Assembly (NCBI GenBank): GCA_947561395.2
Contig: OX387187.1
Span: forward strand, 2,424,976 to 2,488,975
From: Buxus sempervirens
Lineage: Eukaryota; Streptophyta; Magnoliopsida; Buxales; Buxaceae
Direction of reading: 5' to 3'
DNA length: 64,000 nt
Each line of letters starts with the position of its first letter. Positions within the stretch are counted from its first letter, which is position 1. This document shows, piece by piece, positions 55,961 to 64,000 of the stretch. A program made the translations under genes and the position numbers. The notes beneath the pieces were generated by a model. That model worked only from the letters and a program-made list of their open reading frames with translations, searched no databases and was not told the origin of the DNA.

Positions 55961-55984
55961 CATGGGAGATGAAGGGTTGCATAG

Positions 55985-56215
55985 GGAAGTGAAGAGACTC
56001 ATTGGGGAGGTGGATGGTTGCCATGTGGAGAGGAAAGGTTGGGGGAGGTCAAGGGTTTTTCTCTTGGGGAAGTGGAGGGTTGCCATGTGGAGAGGAAAGG
56101 TGATGGGAGGTCAAGGGTTTTTCTCTTGGGGAAGTGGAGGGTTGCCATGTGGAGAGAAAAGGTGATGGGAGGTCAAGGGTTTTTCTCTTGGGGAAGTAGA
56201 GGGTTGCATTTGTGT
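55985..56215 (-). repeat. Tandem repeat of about 66 bp, 3 copies
   Basis: Each unit contains GGTTGCCATGTGGAGAG, GGAGGTCAAGGG and TTTTTCTCTTGGGG. It lies in U3 upstream of the TATA box. The remainder to 56370 is made of shorter GGGGAAGTGAAGGGTT-like repeats. Confidence 0.88.
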
Positions 56216-56509
56216 AAGATGGAGAGAGGGTTGTTTGTGTTGGGGAGGTGAAGGGTTAATGGGAGTTGGAGGATTGGTTGGGAAGTGAAGAGACTCATGG
56301 GGAAATGAAGAATCTTTATGGGGACATGAAGGGTTTTATGGGGAAGTGAAGGGTTGGGAGGTGAAGGGTTAGGAGGTGCCACGCGTGCATCCCTCATTGT
56401 GTCCACGTGGCATCCTATGTGGAGCCCCCATGCGCACACGTGGCATCCTATGTGGCATTGCCAAAAATCCAGAAATGCCCCTAGCTTTGACTGTTCATAT
56501 CTTTTTCAT

Positions 56510-56885
56510 CCGGACTCCGATTTGAGCAAACTCAATTGCGTTGTAATCATATCGAAGTCCTCTATCCAATGGTATAGAGCAAGGTACTTGGCACGGAAAT
56601 CGAGGAAAAGTCAACTCTCGGCTCTCCCTTAAGTTTGACTGCACGCAAAACCTTCATCCGGACTCCGATTTGAGCAAACTCAATTGCGTTGGAATCATAT
56701 TGAAGTCCTCTATCCAATGGTATAGAGCAAAGTACTTGGCACGGAAATCGAGGAAAAGTCAACTCTCGGCTCTCCCTTATGTTTGACTGCCCGCAGAACC
56801 TTCATCCGGACTCCGATTTGAGCAAACTCAATTGCGTTGGAATCGTATCGAAGTCCTCTATCCAATGGTATAGAGCAAGGTAGCC
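56510..56885 (-). repeat. Tandem repeat of about 147 bp, 2.5 copies, near the LTR start
   Basis: Each unit contains CGGACTCCGATTTGAGCAAA, TCAATTGCGTTG and GAAGTCCTCTATCCAATGG. Single or multiple copies of this motif lie near the start of every LTR of this family (8250-8440, 14040-14400, 48545-48720). Confidence 0.9.
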
Positions 56886-56997
56886 AGATTTCTTTTGATC
56901 GAAAGGTCAACTTTCAACGCTTCAGGGTTTGACTTTTTAGCAGGGTTTTGCATTTCCGGCACTTCCAGGAGCGCAAAAATGAGGTGCTTACAGCTTC

Positions 56998-58011
56998 CTT
57001 ACACAAGTATGTCTAGGAGTCGTGCCTTGATAGGCACCAACCATTTTTAGGACTGTGCACACACTTTTGGGTGTTTTTTATGATTGTTTAATAACATAGA
57101 TTTGCTAGATGTTAATAGGATTTGAGTACGTTTTGCTTATGTACATGCCTGTTTATATATTAAGTGCACGCACTTCGAGATCATTTGCACAAATGTTTTT
57201 GGCCAAACCGCTTTCAAAAGTGCACAAAAGAATTTCCTAAACCAAAGTCGCCTTTGGGCGTACATCAAATCGCCTTTGGGCGTACATCAAGCCGCCTCCC
57301 AAGGCACACATCAAAGTTGCTTTTTCAAAGCATACAATAAAGTGGCCTCCAGGCCTACATTGAATTGTCTCCCATGACATAAACACCGTCTCTGGTGACG
57401 CACAATAAACCGTCATCTGTGGCATATTGGGCTAGCCATATAGACAAAAATTAAATCACTTTTGGCGCACATTCTCCATGCCTGGCATGGCATGATGCGG
57501 GCTGTCCAAAATGCATTTTCTGATCTTTATAATTCATTTGCCATTGCATGATTTTAAAGGATTTTACAATCGCTGTTGATCAAGACATGAAGTTTGAGGT
57601 TTAGTCCTCGCAACTTTTTCTCAAGGATTTCCACGCATAAAGCACATGTTGCACGCTTTTTGAAAACTGCCAAGTACGGCAGGGTCTCCAGAGCTTCAGA
57701 TCTCTGAAAGACCATATTACAAGGTTTAAACTTTACATCCTAGGGGTTCTCCGATCAACCGGTGCATTGTCACACTTTCTTCACAATATTGTTTTGTCAA
57801 GTCATGGTTTTTATGCATGAGCCGCATCGTATTTGTTTTCGCCAAGCACGGCACAAAATCACCGCTCAGTGTAATGATCTCGTCACACACGACACTTCAT
57901 TCATAATTAAGGAAGGAACTGATCAAAATTTCTCTTAACCAGGTACAATTTAGATAATTCACATTTAGAGCACCATTCGTAACTTGGCCTTCACAGTGAG
58001 AGAGGACTGCA
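56998..58011 (+). mobile_element. Element E leader, second part
   Basis: It continues the leader after the solo LTR and ends at the gag start. It contains the hairpin array 57249-57425; the rest has no recognisable gene. Confidence 0.8.
57249..57425 (+). repeat. Hairpin array in the E leader, seven or eight different stems
   Basis: Inverted repeats follow each other every 20-25 bp: CGCC/GGCG twice (57249-57260, 57271-57282), GCC/GGC (about 57295), GCTTT/AAAGC (57319-57331), GGCC/GGCC (57344-57355), TGTC/GACA (57366-57379), CGTC/GACG (57387-57400) and, with one wobble pair, GTCA/TGGC (about 57412-57423). The linkers resemble ACATCAAA or ACAATAAA. Confidence 0.85.
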
Positions 58012-59418
58012 ATGAATCCCGCCGAGGCCCCAATTCCATCATCATCACAGCAAAGGGCCAAAGAACAGCCGGCCATAACGGATCCAAGCCCACAGGCAGC
58101 TGTGATGCATGCCACAGGGATTCAAATGCCAGAAATCCCACAGGGGCAACCACCTCAGCCAGCACCCAGGGCAGGGCATCCGCCGCCACAAGACGCTCCA
58201 GTTCCTATCCCTCCTCCATAGCAAGAGCCGTTTGTGCCTATCCAACTGAGACAGGAAGAGCTAGACTGGAATAAGGCACGGGAAGCCCGGTTGGAGGAAA
58301 GATTGGCAGCAATCAAAGAGGATCACATGCTGCAGCTGACGGCAATAAAGGAAGATAGCAGGGCACAGATGGCCGCCATACGTGAGGACCTTTTGAAGCA
58401 GCTTCAACCAAGCACTGTTCGGAACAAGGCTACGCTAGAAAGTCTTTGCTTCTTCTCGGATATCCAGTTCCCAGCCAAGTTCAGATGCCCTGAACTGCAC
58501 CAGTTCGACGGCACAGGCTGTCCATTGAACCACTTGCAATCCTATGTTGGCGACATGTGCCAATATGCGAAGGACGAGAAGATTATGGTTCAATTCTTCC
58601 AAAGATCTCTAACTGGGGCAGCATACGCTTGGTTCTTAAGTCTGGATAAGCAGAAGGTTAAGGCATGGAATGACCTCGCCGCCGTGTTCATTCAGCGGTA
58701 CCACTTAAATAGCCAAGGGGTTCGGACCAGGACTGAATTGCAGAGACTGTCAAAGAGAAACTGCAAATCTGTGAGAGACTATGCTAAGAGGTGGATGGAA
58801 CTGGCAAACGTGGTGCAACCCCCTCTTCTCGAACAAGAGTGGACTCCCCTGTTCATATCCTCGTTGGGGCAACCATACTTCACAATGTTATTGGGACAGT
58901 GCACTAAAAGCTTCACTGACCTAATCATGGCAGCAGAAAGAATTGAAGATGCGATTAAAATGGAGAAGCTCGGAGGCCCCATGACGAGTTTGTTGCATGG
59001 AACAATCCCAAGTAGCATGAGGCAAGAGAACGACGACAACGCAAGTGCAGTCAACCATGTACAACCTTCTGCGCCATTTCACATCCCTTCCTCAAGAAGC
59101 GTGAGCTTCCACTCCACCCACAATGCTCTGTCTCGCCTCAGGGGTCGTCTCACCAAAGAGGAAAGAAAGAATCAGGAGTTCACTCCACTTCCGTACACGC
59201 TGGCTGAATTGTTACCAACACTCCTGAGAGAGGGACACCTGCAATTGGCAACACCGAATCCTAAGGTGTCGAAAATGAAGGACTATGATCCAAACAAGAG
59301 CTGTGAGTACCACATGGGCGTACAAGGCCATGATACTGATGGATGTTGGGGCCTTCGTCATGCAGTCCAAGATCTTCTAGAAGCTGGGGAACTCAAAATC
59401 GATCCTCCGTCGGATTAA
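58012..59418 (+). pseudogene. gag: Element E gag (one premature TAG)
   Basis: The N-terminal part (58012-58218) is Pro- and Gln-rich. A TAG at 58219-58221 follows, then the frame stays open for 394 codons. It shows a coiled-coil-like stretch (ERLAAIKEDHMLQLTAIKED) and the capsid-like domain (FRCPELHQFDGTGCPLNHLQ, QFFQRSLTGAAYAWFLSL, DYAKRWMELANVVQPP). Then come FTPLPYTLAELLPTLLREG and the zinc motif CEYHMGVQGHDTDGCWGLRH. A start at 58234 would give an almost complete Gag, so the protein may still be made. Confidence 0.88.
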
Positions 59419-59548
59419 AAAAAAAGAGAGAGAAGAAAAAAAAACCAAAAAAAAAAGAAGAAGAAAAATCATCATTTCCATGCATCTTATCATGTATTCT
59501 GCTTCCTAATGTCTGTTTCTCCTACCAGGAACTCCATTAACAACCAGC

Positions 59549-60310
59549 ATGGACCGTACCCCAGGGACAAATCATGATGTAACCCAGCAAATAACCACCA
59601 TAGTAGCCTCTCTACAGAGCCTACTACGGACAATAACAATCAAGGAAGAAACGATGGACAAATGCTTGGAAGCATTAGGAGAAGAAAATTTCGAGCTGCG
59701 TTCCTGAGTGAAGGCTCTTGAAGGAGAAATTGAAAGCATGAAGGGAAAGAGGCCCCGGAACAGACAAGAAGTGAGCCTTCCGCCCACATTTGCAAATGGT
59801 CGGATGCAGAGGGAGAAAGGAAAAGCCGTCGCGGCAGATGGTCTCCACCTCACAAAGAAGCTGAATGTCTACCGCGGCAAGGGGCAGCATGACAAACTGA
59901 TGGATCATTCGAAGGGTCCCCCAAGGAGAACAAAAGAAGAAATAGAGGCTAGAATGAGGAGGGCCTTTACCCCACTACCATGTGCACCGGTAGAGTTACT
60001 ACCGACGCTGTTGAAGGAGGGGTATGTGCAGATTAAGCCCCCGAACCCTCGGTTGGTTAATGCCAGAAGCTACAACGCCGCAGAACGGTGTGAGTACCAT
60101 TCTTGTGCTCCAGGGCACCACACAAGCCGGTGTTGGGATCTGCGGCACGACATTCAAGATCTGATTGATCAAGGATTCTTGAAGGAAATACTCGAGATGC
60201 CAAGGTCCATCAAAGAACGGGACATCTCTGACAAGTTGGCACAGATGCAGATATCTGACCCAGCCATTTTCCCGCAAGAGGGAGAAGATGATAACAAGGA
60301 AAGCACTTAA
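59549..60310 (+). pseudogene. Element E second ORF: coiled coil plus Gag-like C-terminus
   Basis: The frame starts at the Met of MDRTPGTNHDVTQQ, has one TGA at 59705-59707 and ends at 60310. The N-terminus looks like a coiled coil (IVASLQSLLRTITIKEETM, ALEGEIESMKGK). The second half repeats the Gag C-terminal region: KEEIEARMRRAFTPLPCAP, EGYVQIKPPNPR and a zinc-like CEYHSCAPGHHTSRCWDLRH. It is closer to the C Gag than to the E Gag just upstream. No capsid domain is present. A pyrimidine tract with CTACCAG (59520-59527) upstream could be a splice acceptor. The function is unknown. Confidence 0.8.
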
Positions 60311-61454
60311 AGGCTTCCTCCCAGGGCATGCAACTGAATTCCAAGAACGCCGATCTATGTCAGCCATTCCTTGCATAGCTTGCCGCTCTGTTTTGTTTAT
60401 CTTTTCTTTTCTTTTGAATTCAGAACTTGATGATATGTTTATTTTGCAAACTGATGAAATCTTTTGGGAAATCACTAGAGTGTTGGACCACACCAAGGCA
60501 TGACGGTGATCTCGGGCCAAACCTAAGCAATCAAATTTGACAAATGGAATGTGCCAAACAGCACAAACTGTGCGGGTCTCGACATAGCCAAGGGATCCCC
60601 CGCCAGCACCACATTTGAACCCTTCCATGCCAAACACAAGGGGCAAGTTGTGATATGAGAGGAAAAAAGAAAGGGCAAGGTGCCCCATACCAGTCTAAGG
60701 TCACTAACATGATCCAGGATCAATGATCTCGATGAAATGATGAGAGGCCATTTCTTGGCTAAGATGATTCAAATAAATTCCACTAGTTAAATGTGTTGAG
60801 CTTGATCGTCTCATTTCTAACCCACGTTATGTCTAGCCACCTCAAACTGGGGTACAGCCAAAAAGCAAAAAAAAAAAAAAAAACAAAATGAACAAAGAAG
60901 AAAATGGTTCTTGAACCAGTTAATCGTGCAAAAATCATTAAGTGTTACATTCTTTGTGAAAGGATGGAAGGACATCCTTGATCTTCTCCAAAAAAATCAT
61001 CTGACACAAGATGAAACCCTTGCAAAACACTTTGAGCCTAAAAATTCCTTCATTAACCCTACCATGTCTTGTCTTCAAAACTGGGGCATGAAGCTTCGTG
61101 CAATTGGAGAGGCAAAGAGGATGAAGGTGACGATAGGGCAAAGCGAAAAGTACCCTAAGAACAAAGGGGACAGAAAGGAGGAATGGGGAGAACCCAGAAA
61201 GCAAGAATTCAAAGAAAGAACTGGGGCAATCCCTCGAAAGAAAAAAAAAAAACAAAAGCCGGGGCAAACTCCGAGAGCAAGAATCAAGAATTGGGGCAAA
61301 AGACCCAAGAAAGAAGGGAAAGAAAGCAAAGAACAAAGATGGAAAAAGGAGAAGAAGCTAATCAAAGTTGAGTGTAAAGTTGCAGGAACAAAGGTGAAGC
61401 AAGCCCTAACAAAAAAGGGTGGACAGGACATGGCTCTTACCCCAGTCATCAATT

Positions 61455-61722
61455 TTGAGCCTTCATATCATTTCTTGTAGACCCTTGAACCCAGCCTACA
61501 TTTCGTCCTACTGTGAAGCCCTTTCTGATTACAGAGAATGTAACATTGAATATTGGACAAACTGGCAATGACAGAACAAAAAAAAGATAGAAAAGAACTT
61601 TGGCTAGACATAATGGTTACCCATAGAGTGAAGCTATATAGGGTTTGAGCTTGTTTATCCTTCATTTCTAAACACTGGAACCAAAGCCTACATTTCGTCC
61701 TACTAATAAGTCCTCTCTGATC
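61455..61722 (+). other. Two copies of the conserved 3' block in E
   Basis: Both have TTTGAGC, a TTTCTNN tract, AGCCTACATTTCGTCCTACT and AAG(C/T)CC..TCTGATYA, at 61455-61532 and 61646-61722. The other elements have one copy each. Confidence 0.85.
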
Positions 61723-62449
61723 ATTGGATCATGATCCGTGGAAATTGACAGAGCCCTCGGACTGGGGTAAGGCACCAAACTCGAATGAGGGAGCCGATGA
61801 GAAAAACATTCCACAACCCCTAACCAAGGGTGGGAAAAAGAAAAAGAGAGAGATCAAGGAAAAGCCAGGGCGAGGCAATGCCAAAGAAACCCCCTGAACC
61901 TAAACATTCCCCTTCGTCCCTACATGGGGCATGCTATTTTAAGGCAAAAAAAAATGTTGAAACCCTTACAGGGAGTGCCGGGAGGCATAACTTCCTAAGT
62001 CTAAATGAGAGTGTCAGGTAACTGACCCAAAGATTACTGGTTCTGCCAATGGACCCACCTGAGGGGGAAAAATCCGAACACTTTAGGAATTCCCAGGAGA
62101 TTTTAATCAAAGAAAAAATTGCTTGAGCTTGCATATAATTTTGATAAATAAATTCCAATTGACTGAATTCCACATGAATTTTTCCAGGTACCAACCAAGA
62201 CCTGAAATAGACAGCCAAAGGCATCACAGCGTATCTCACACGTTGGATGGAGAAAAGAATCGCCACCATGTATTCTCACACGGGGCGCAGAAAGAGTCAT
62301 CACAGTGTATTCACACATCGGTTGACCAAGTTTGTGAAGCCAAAGCCACTGGCGAATGAGTCAGAGATTGGTGAAGGCAACTTTGAATGCAATCAAGAAA
62401 GAAAAAGAAATAACCAAGTCAGAATAAGTAATGGACAAAGACAGAATGG

Positions 62450-63545
62450 AGCAAAGAGCCTCCAAGAATTGAAGAATTAAGGAGCAAGGTGCCTCCCAAC
62501 CCTAACAGAGCAAGAAGCCTCCAAAATTTAAAGACAGAATGGAGCAAAAAGCCTCCAAGAGTGAAGAATTAAGGAGCAAGGTGCCTCCCAACCCTAATGG
62601 AGCAAGAAGCCTCCAAAATTTGAAGACAGATGGAGCAAGAAGCCTCCCAACCCTAATGGAGCAAGGTGCTCCAAGAATTAAAGGCAGCAGGAGCAAGGTG
62701 TCTCCCAACCACAGAGAGCAAGGCGTCTCTCAAGACTGAAAGGGCAAGGCGTCCCTGGAGCAAGGCGACTCCAAAACTAATGGAGCAAGGCGACTCCCAA
62801 CCACAAATGGAGCAAGGTGTCTCCCAACCACAGAGAGCAAGGCGTCTCTCAAGACTGAAAGGGCAAGGTGTCCCTAGAGCAAGGCGACTCCAAAACTAAT
62901 GGAGCAAGGCGACTCCCAACCACTAATGGAGCAAGGTATCTCCCAACCACAGAGAGCAAGGCGTCTCTCAAGACTGAAAGGGCAAGGCGTCCCTGGAGCA
63001 AGGCGACTCCAAAACTAATGGAGCAAGGTGTCTCCCAACCACAGAGAGCAAAGTGTCTCTCAAAACTGAAAGGGCAAGGCGTCCTTGGAGCAAGGTGACT
63101 CCAACACTAAATGGAGCAAGGCAACTCCCAACCACCAAGAGCAAGGCAACTCCCAACCACCAAGAGCAAGGCGACTCCGAAACTAATGGAGCAAGGCGAC
63201 TCCCAACCACCAAGAGCAAAGTGTCTCTCAAAACTAAAAGAGCAAAGCTTCCCTGGAGCAAGGCGACTCCGACCATTCGAATCACACGGAAATATGTCCG
63301 TAAGGAGCAAGACGTCTCCCACCATTTGAATGACACGGAAATGTGTCCCTCAGGAGCAAGGCGTCTCCCACCACTTGAAATACTAACGAACAAGGCGACT
63401 CCCACTTTTGAAATCCCTAAAGAGCAAGGCACCTCCCACATCTAATTGGCACAGGAAGGTGTCCTCATGGAGTAAAGCATCTCCCAACGCTGAAGGACAC
63501 GGAGTCCCCAGAGCAAAGTGTCTCCACAAAGCCGAACAAGTTGTC
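62450..63545 (+). repeat. Long hairpin array with CAAGGCG loop and several stem types
   Basis: About 45 short inverted repeats lie in 1.1 kb. Three neighbours show the principle: AGAG/CTCT (62715-62730), AGGG/CCCT (62741-62756) and GGAG/CTCC (62757-62772), all around CAAGGCGT or CAAGGCGA. Another type, GACAC/GTGTC around GGAAAT, lies at 63332-63347. Early units (62460-62700) have AAGAAGC or AAGGTGC in the loop. All apparent open frames across it are repeat artefacts. Confidence 0.93.
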
Positions 63546-64000
63546 CCCATTCCTGGAAATGATAGAGAATCAAGACATGAAGAAGAAGGCAAAATGACGA
63601 ACCATCGGGCAAGATGGCCCTTTTTGTAATTTTTGATTTCACACTTTTGTAATTAGAGTAGAGCAGGTGTGAGAACCTCCTAGAAGCACTGGACAGCGCT
63701 GAGAGCACCTCCTCACCGGCAGCAGCACCTCCTCCTCTTCTCTTCTCTCCGTCCTATCACTCTCTCCACTTCCCAAATCATCTCCTAGCCGAACAGTTAA
63801 AAAAAAAATTTTAAAGACACTTAAAAGCTTTAATGGAACAAACAAGAAAAGAAGAATATTGTCAAGTGCCTGGCATCAACGCCGAAACAGGTTGGCGAGC
63901 TCAAGTCCAATCTAATCTCTTTCAAACATAAACTAAATGCTAAAGAGTTGCCCCGCAAAAACCCGAAAAGCAAAGGGTAAGGAAACTCCGAAGCTTGGAA

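Larger units (their letters stand above)
53214..56997 (-). mobile_element. Solo LTR in the E leader with 5-bp target duplication
   Basis: On the minus strand it runs from TGTAAGCACC (56992) to GCACGCACA (53219), 3774 bp. GCTTC lies on both sides (53214-53218, 56993-56997). With one GCTTC removed, the flanks join into leader sequence that aligns with C (around 27330). It is the same family as the E LTR but in opposite orientation, 1.3 kb from it. Confidence 0.95.
48398..64000 (+). mobile_element. Element E: gag-only Tat-like element (right end outside window)
   Basis: It has a 5' LTR (48398-51911), PBS (51915-51932), leader interrupted by a solo LTR (53219-56992), gag (58012-59418), a second ORF (59549-60310) and a long 3' non-coding region. 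The 3' region aligns with that of A up to 63900, so PPT and 3' LTR are expected a few hundred bases beyond 64000. No Pol is encoded. It is inserted in the F integrase; the target duplication should be the 5 bp ending at 48397 (GGACC) and remains to be confirmed at the other end. Confidence 0.88.
60311..64000 (+). mobile_element. Element E 3' non-coding region
   Basis: No pol. It contains purine-rich stretches (60860-60905, 61160-61400), the ACTGGGGCA motif (61079, 61220 and variants), two copies of the conserved block and the hairpin array 62450-63545. It ends with the TTTTTGTAATTTTTGATTTC block (63620), which equals 7430 in A. The 189-codon Lys-rich open frame at 60911-61480 has no recognisable domain and reflects base composition. 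Confidence 0.75.

Noticed and set aside
62450..63545. A CRISPR-like array (short repeats with spacers).
   Set aside because: Spacers are not unique, the repeats are hairpins of changing sequence, no cas genes exist and the context is a plant retrotransposon. The same holds for 33566-34664.

Overview
The window looks like nuclear DNA of a flowering plant with a large, retrotransposon-rich genome. I see no host gene, no tRNA or rRNA gene and no prokaryotic feature. Almost every base belongs to nested LTR retrotransposons. The main family resembles the Ty3/gypsy Tat/Ogre lineage: LTRs of 3-4 kb, a primer-binding site of the type TGGCGACTC..CTGGGGA, an extra ORF upstream of gag, and a second (archaeal-type) RNase H between the first RNase H and integrase. 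The species cannot be named from the sequence.

Layout. 1-9019: element A (+), a gag-only element whose 5' LTR (1-4930) is split by a solo LTR of an unrelated family B (1983-4360, TSD GTGTG); only the gag C-terminus, a non-coding 3' region, a polypurine tract and an internally shortened 3' LTR remain. 9020-11245: B-type LTR fragments around a decayed Ty1/copia pol fragment. 11246-28577: element C (-), the only copy with ORF1, gag, protease, RT, two RNases H and integrase; its 3' LTR is at 11246-14521 and its 5' LTR has been replaced by a truncated B LTR (28578-29889). 30195-39922: element D1 (+), another family, gag-only, with LTR, PBS and PPT. 39923-45495: element D2 (-), a sister of D1, fused head-on to the broken 3' LTR of D1. 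45496-48397: remnant F (-) of a C-like element (LTR plus integrase end). 48398-64000+: element E (+), gag-only, inserted in the F integrase; its leader is split by a solo LTR of its own family in opposite orientation (53219-56992, TSD GCTTC).

How the parts relate. C encodes the whole replication machinery but carries 25 in-frame stop codons (20 TAG, 5 TAA, no TGA) and no frameshift over ORF1 plus gag-pol. A, D1, D2 and E carry gag only and would need proteins supplied by other copies. All share cis-acting parts (PBS, PPT, a structured leader, a conserved block downstream of the coding region).

Most unusual signal. Non-coding parts of every element carry arrays or clusters of short hairpins in which the loop stays constant while the stem changes with its partner arm changing to match. 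I count at least six such hairpin families, with loops GCCTCTGAA, AAACCCTGAGTAGGC, CAAGGCGW, TTCCAACGG, AACTCAG and a seventh set in the E leader. They lie just upstream of TATA boxes, in leaders, in U5 and in 3' untranslated regions. Some loops are shared between unrelated element families. This constant-loop, compensated-stem architecture is the candidate for something not yet described.
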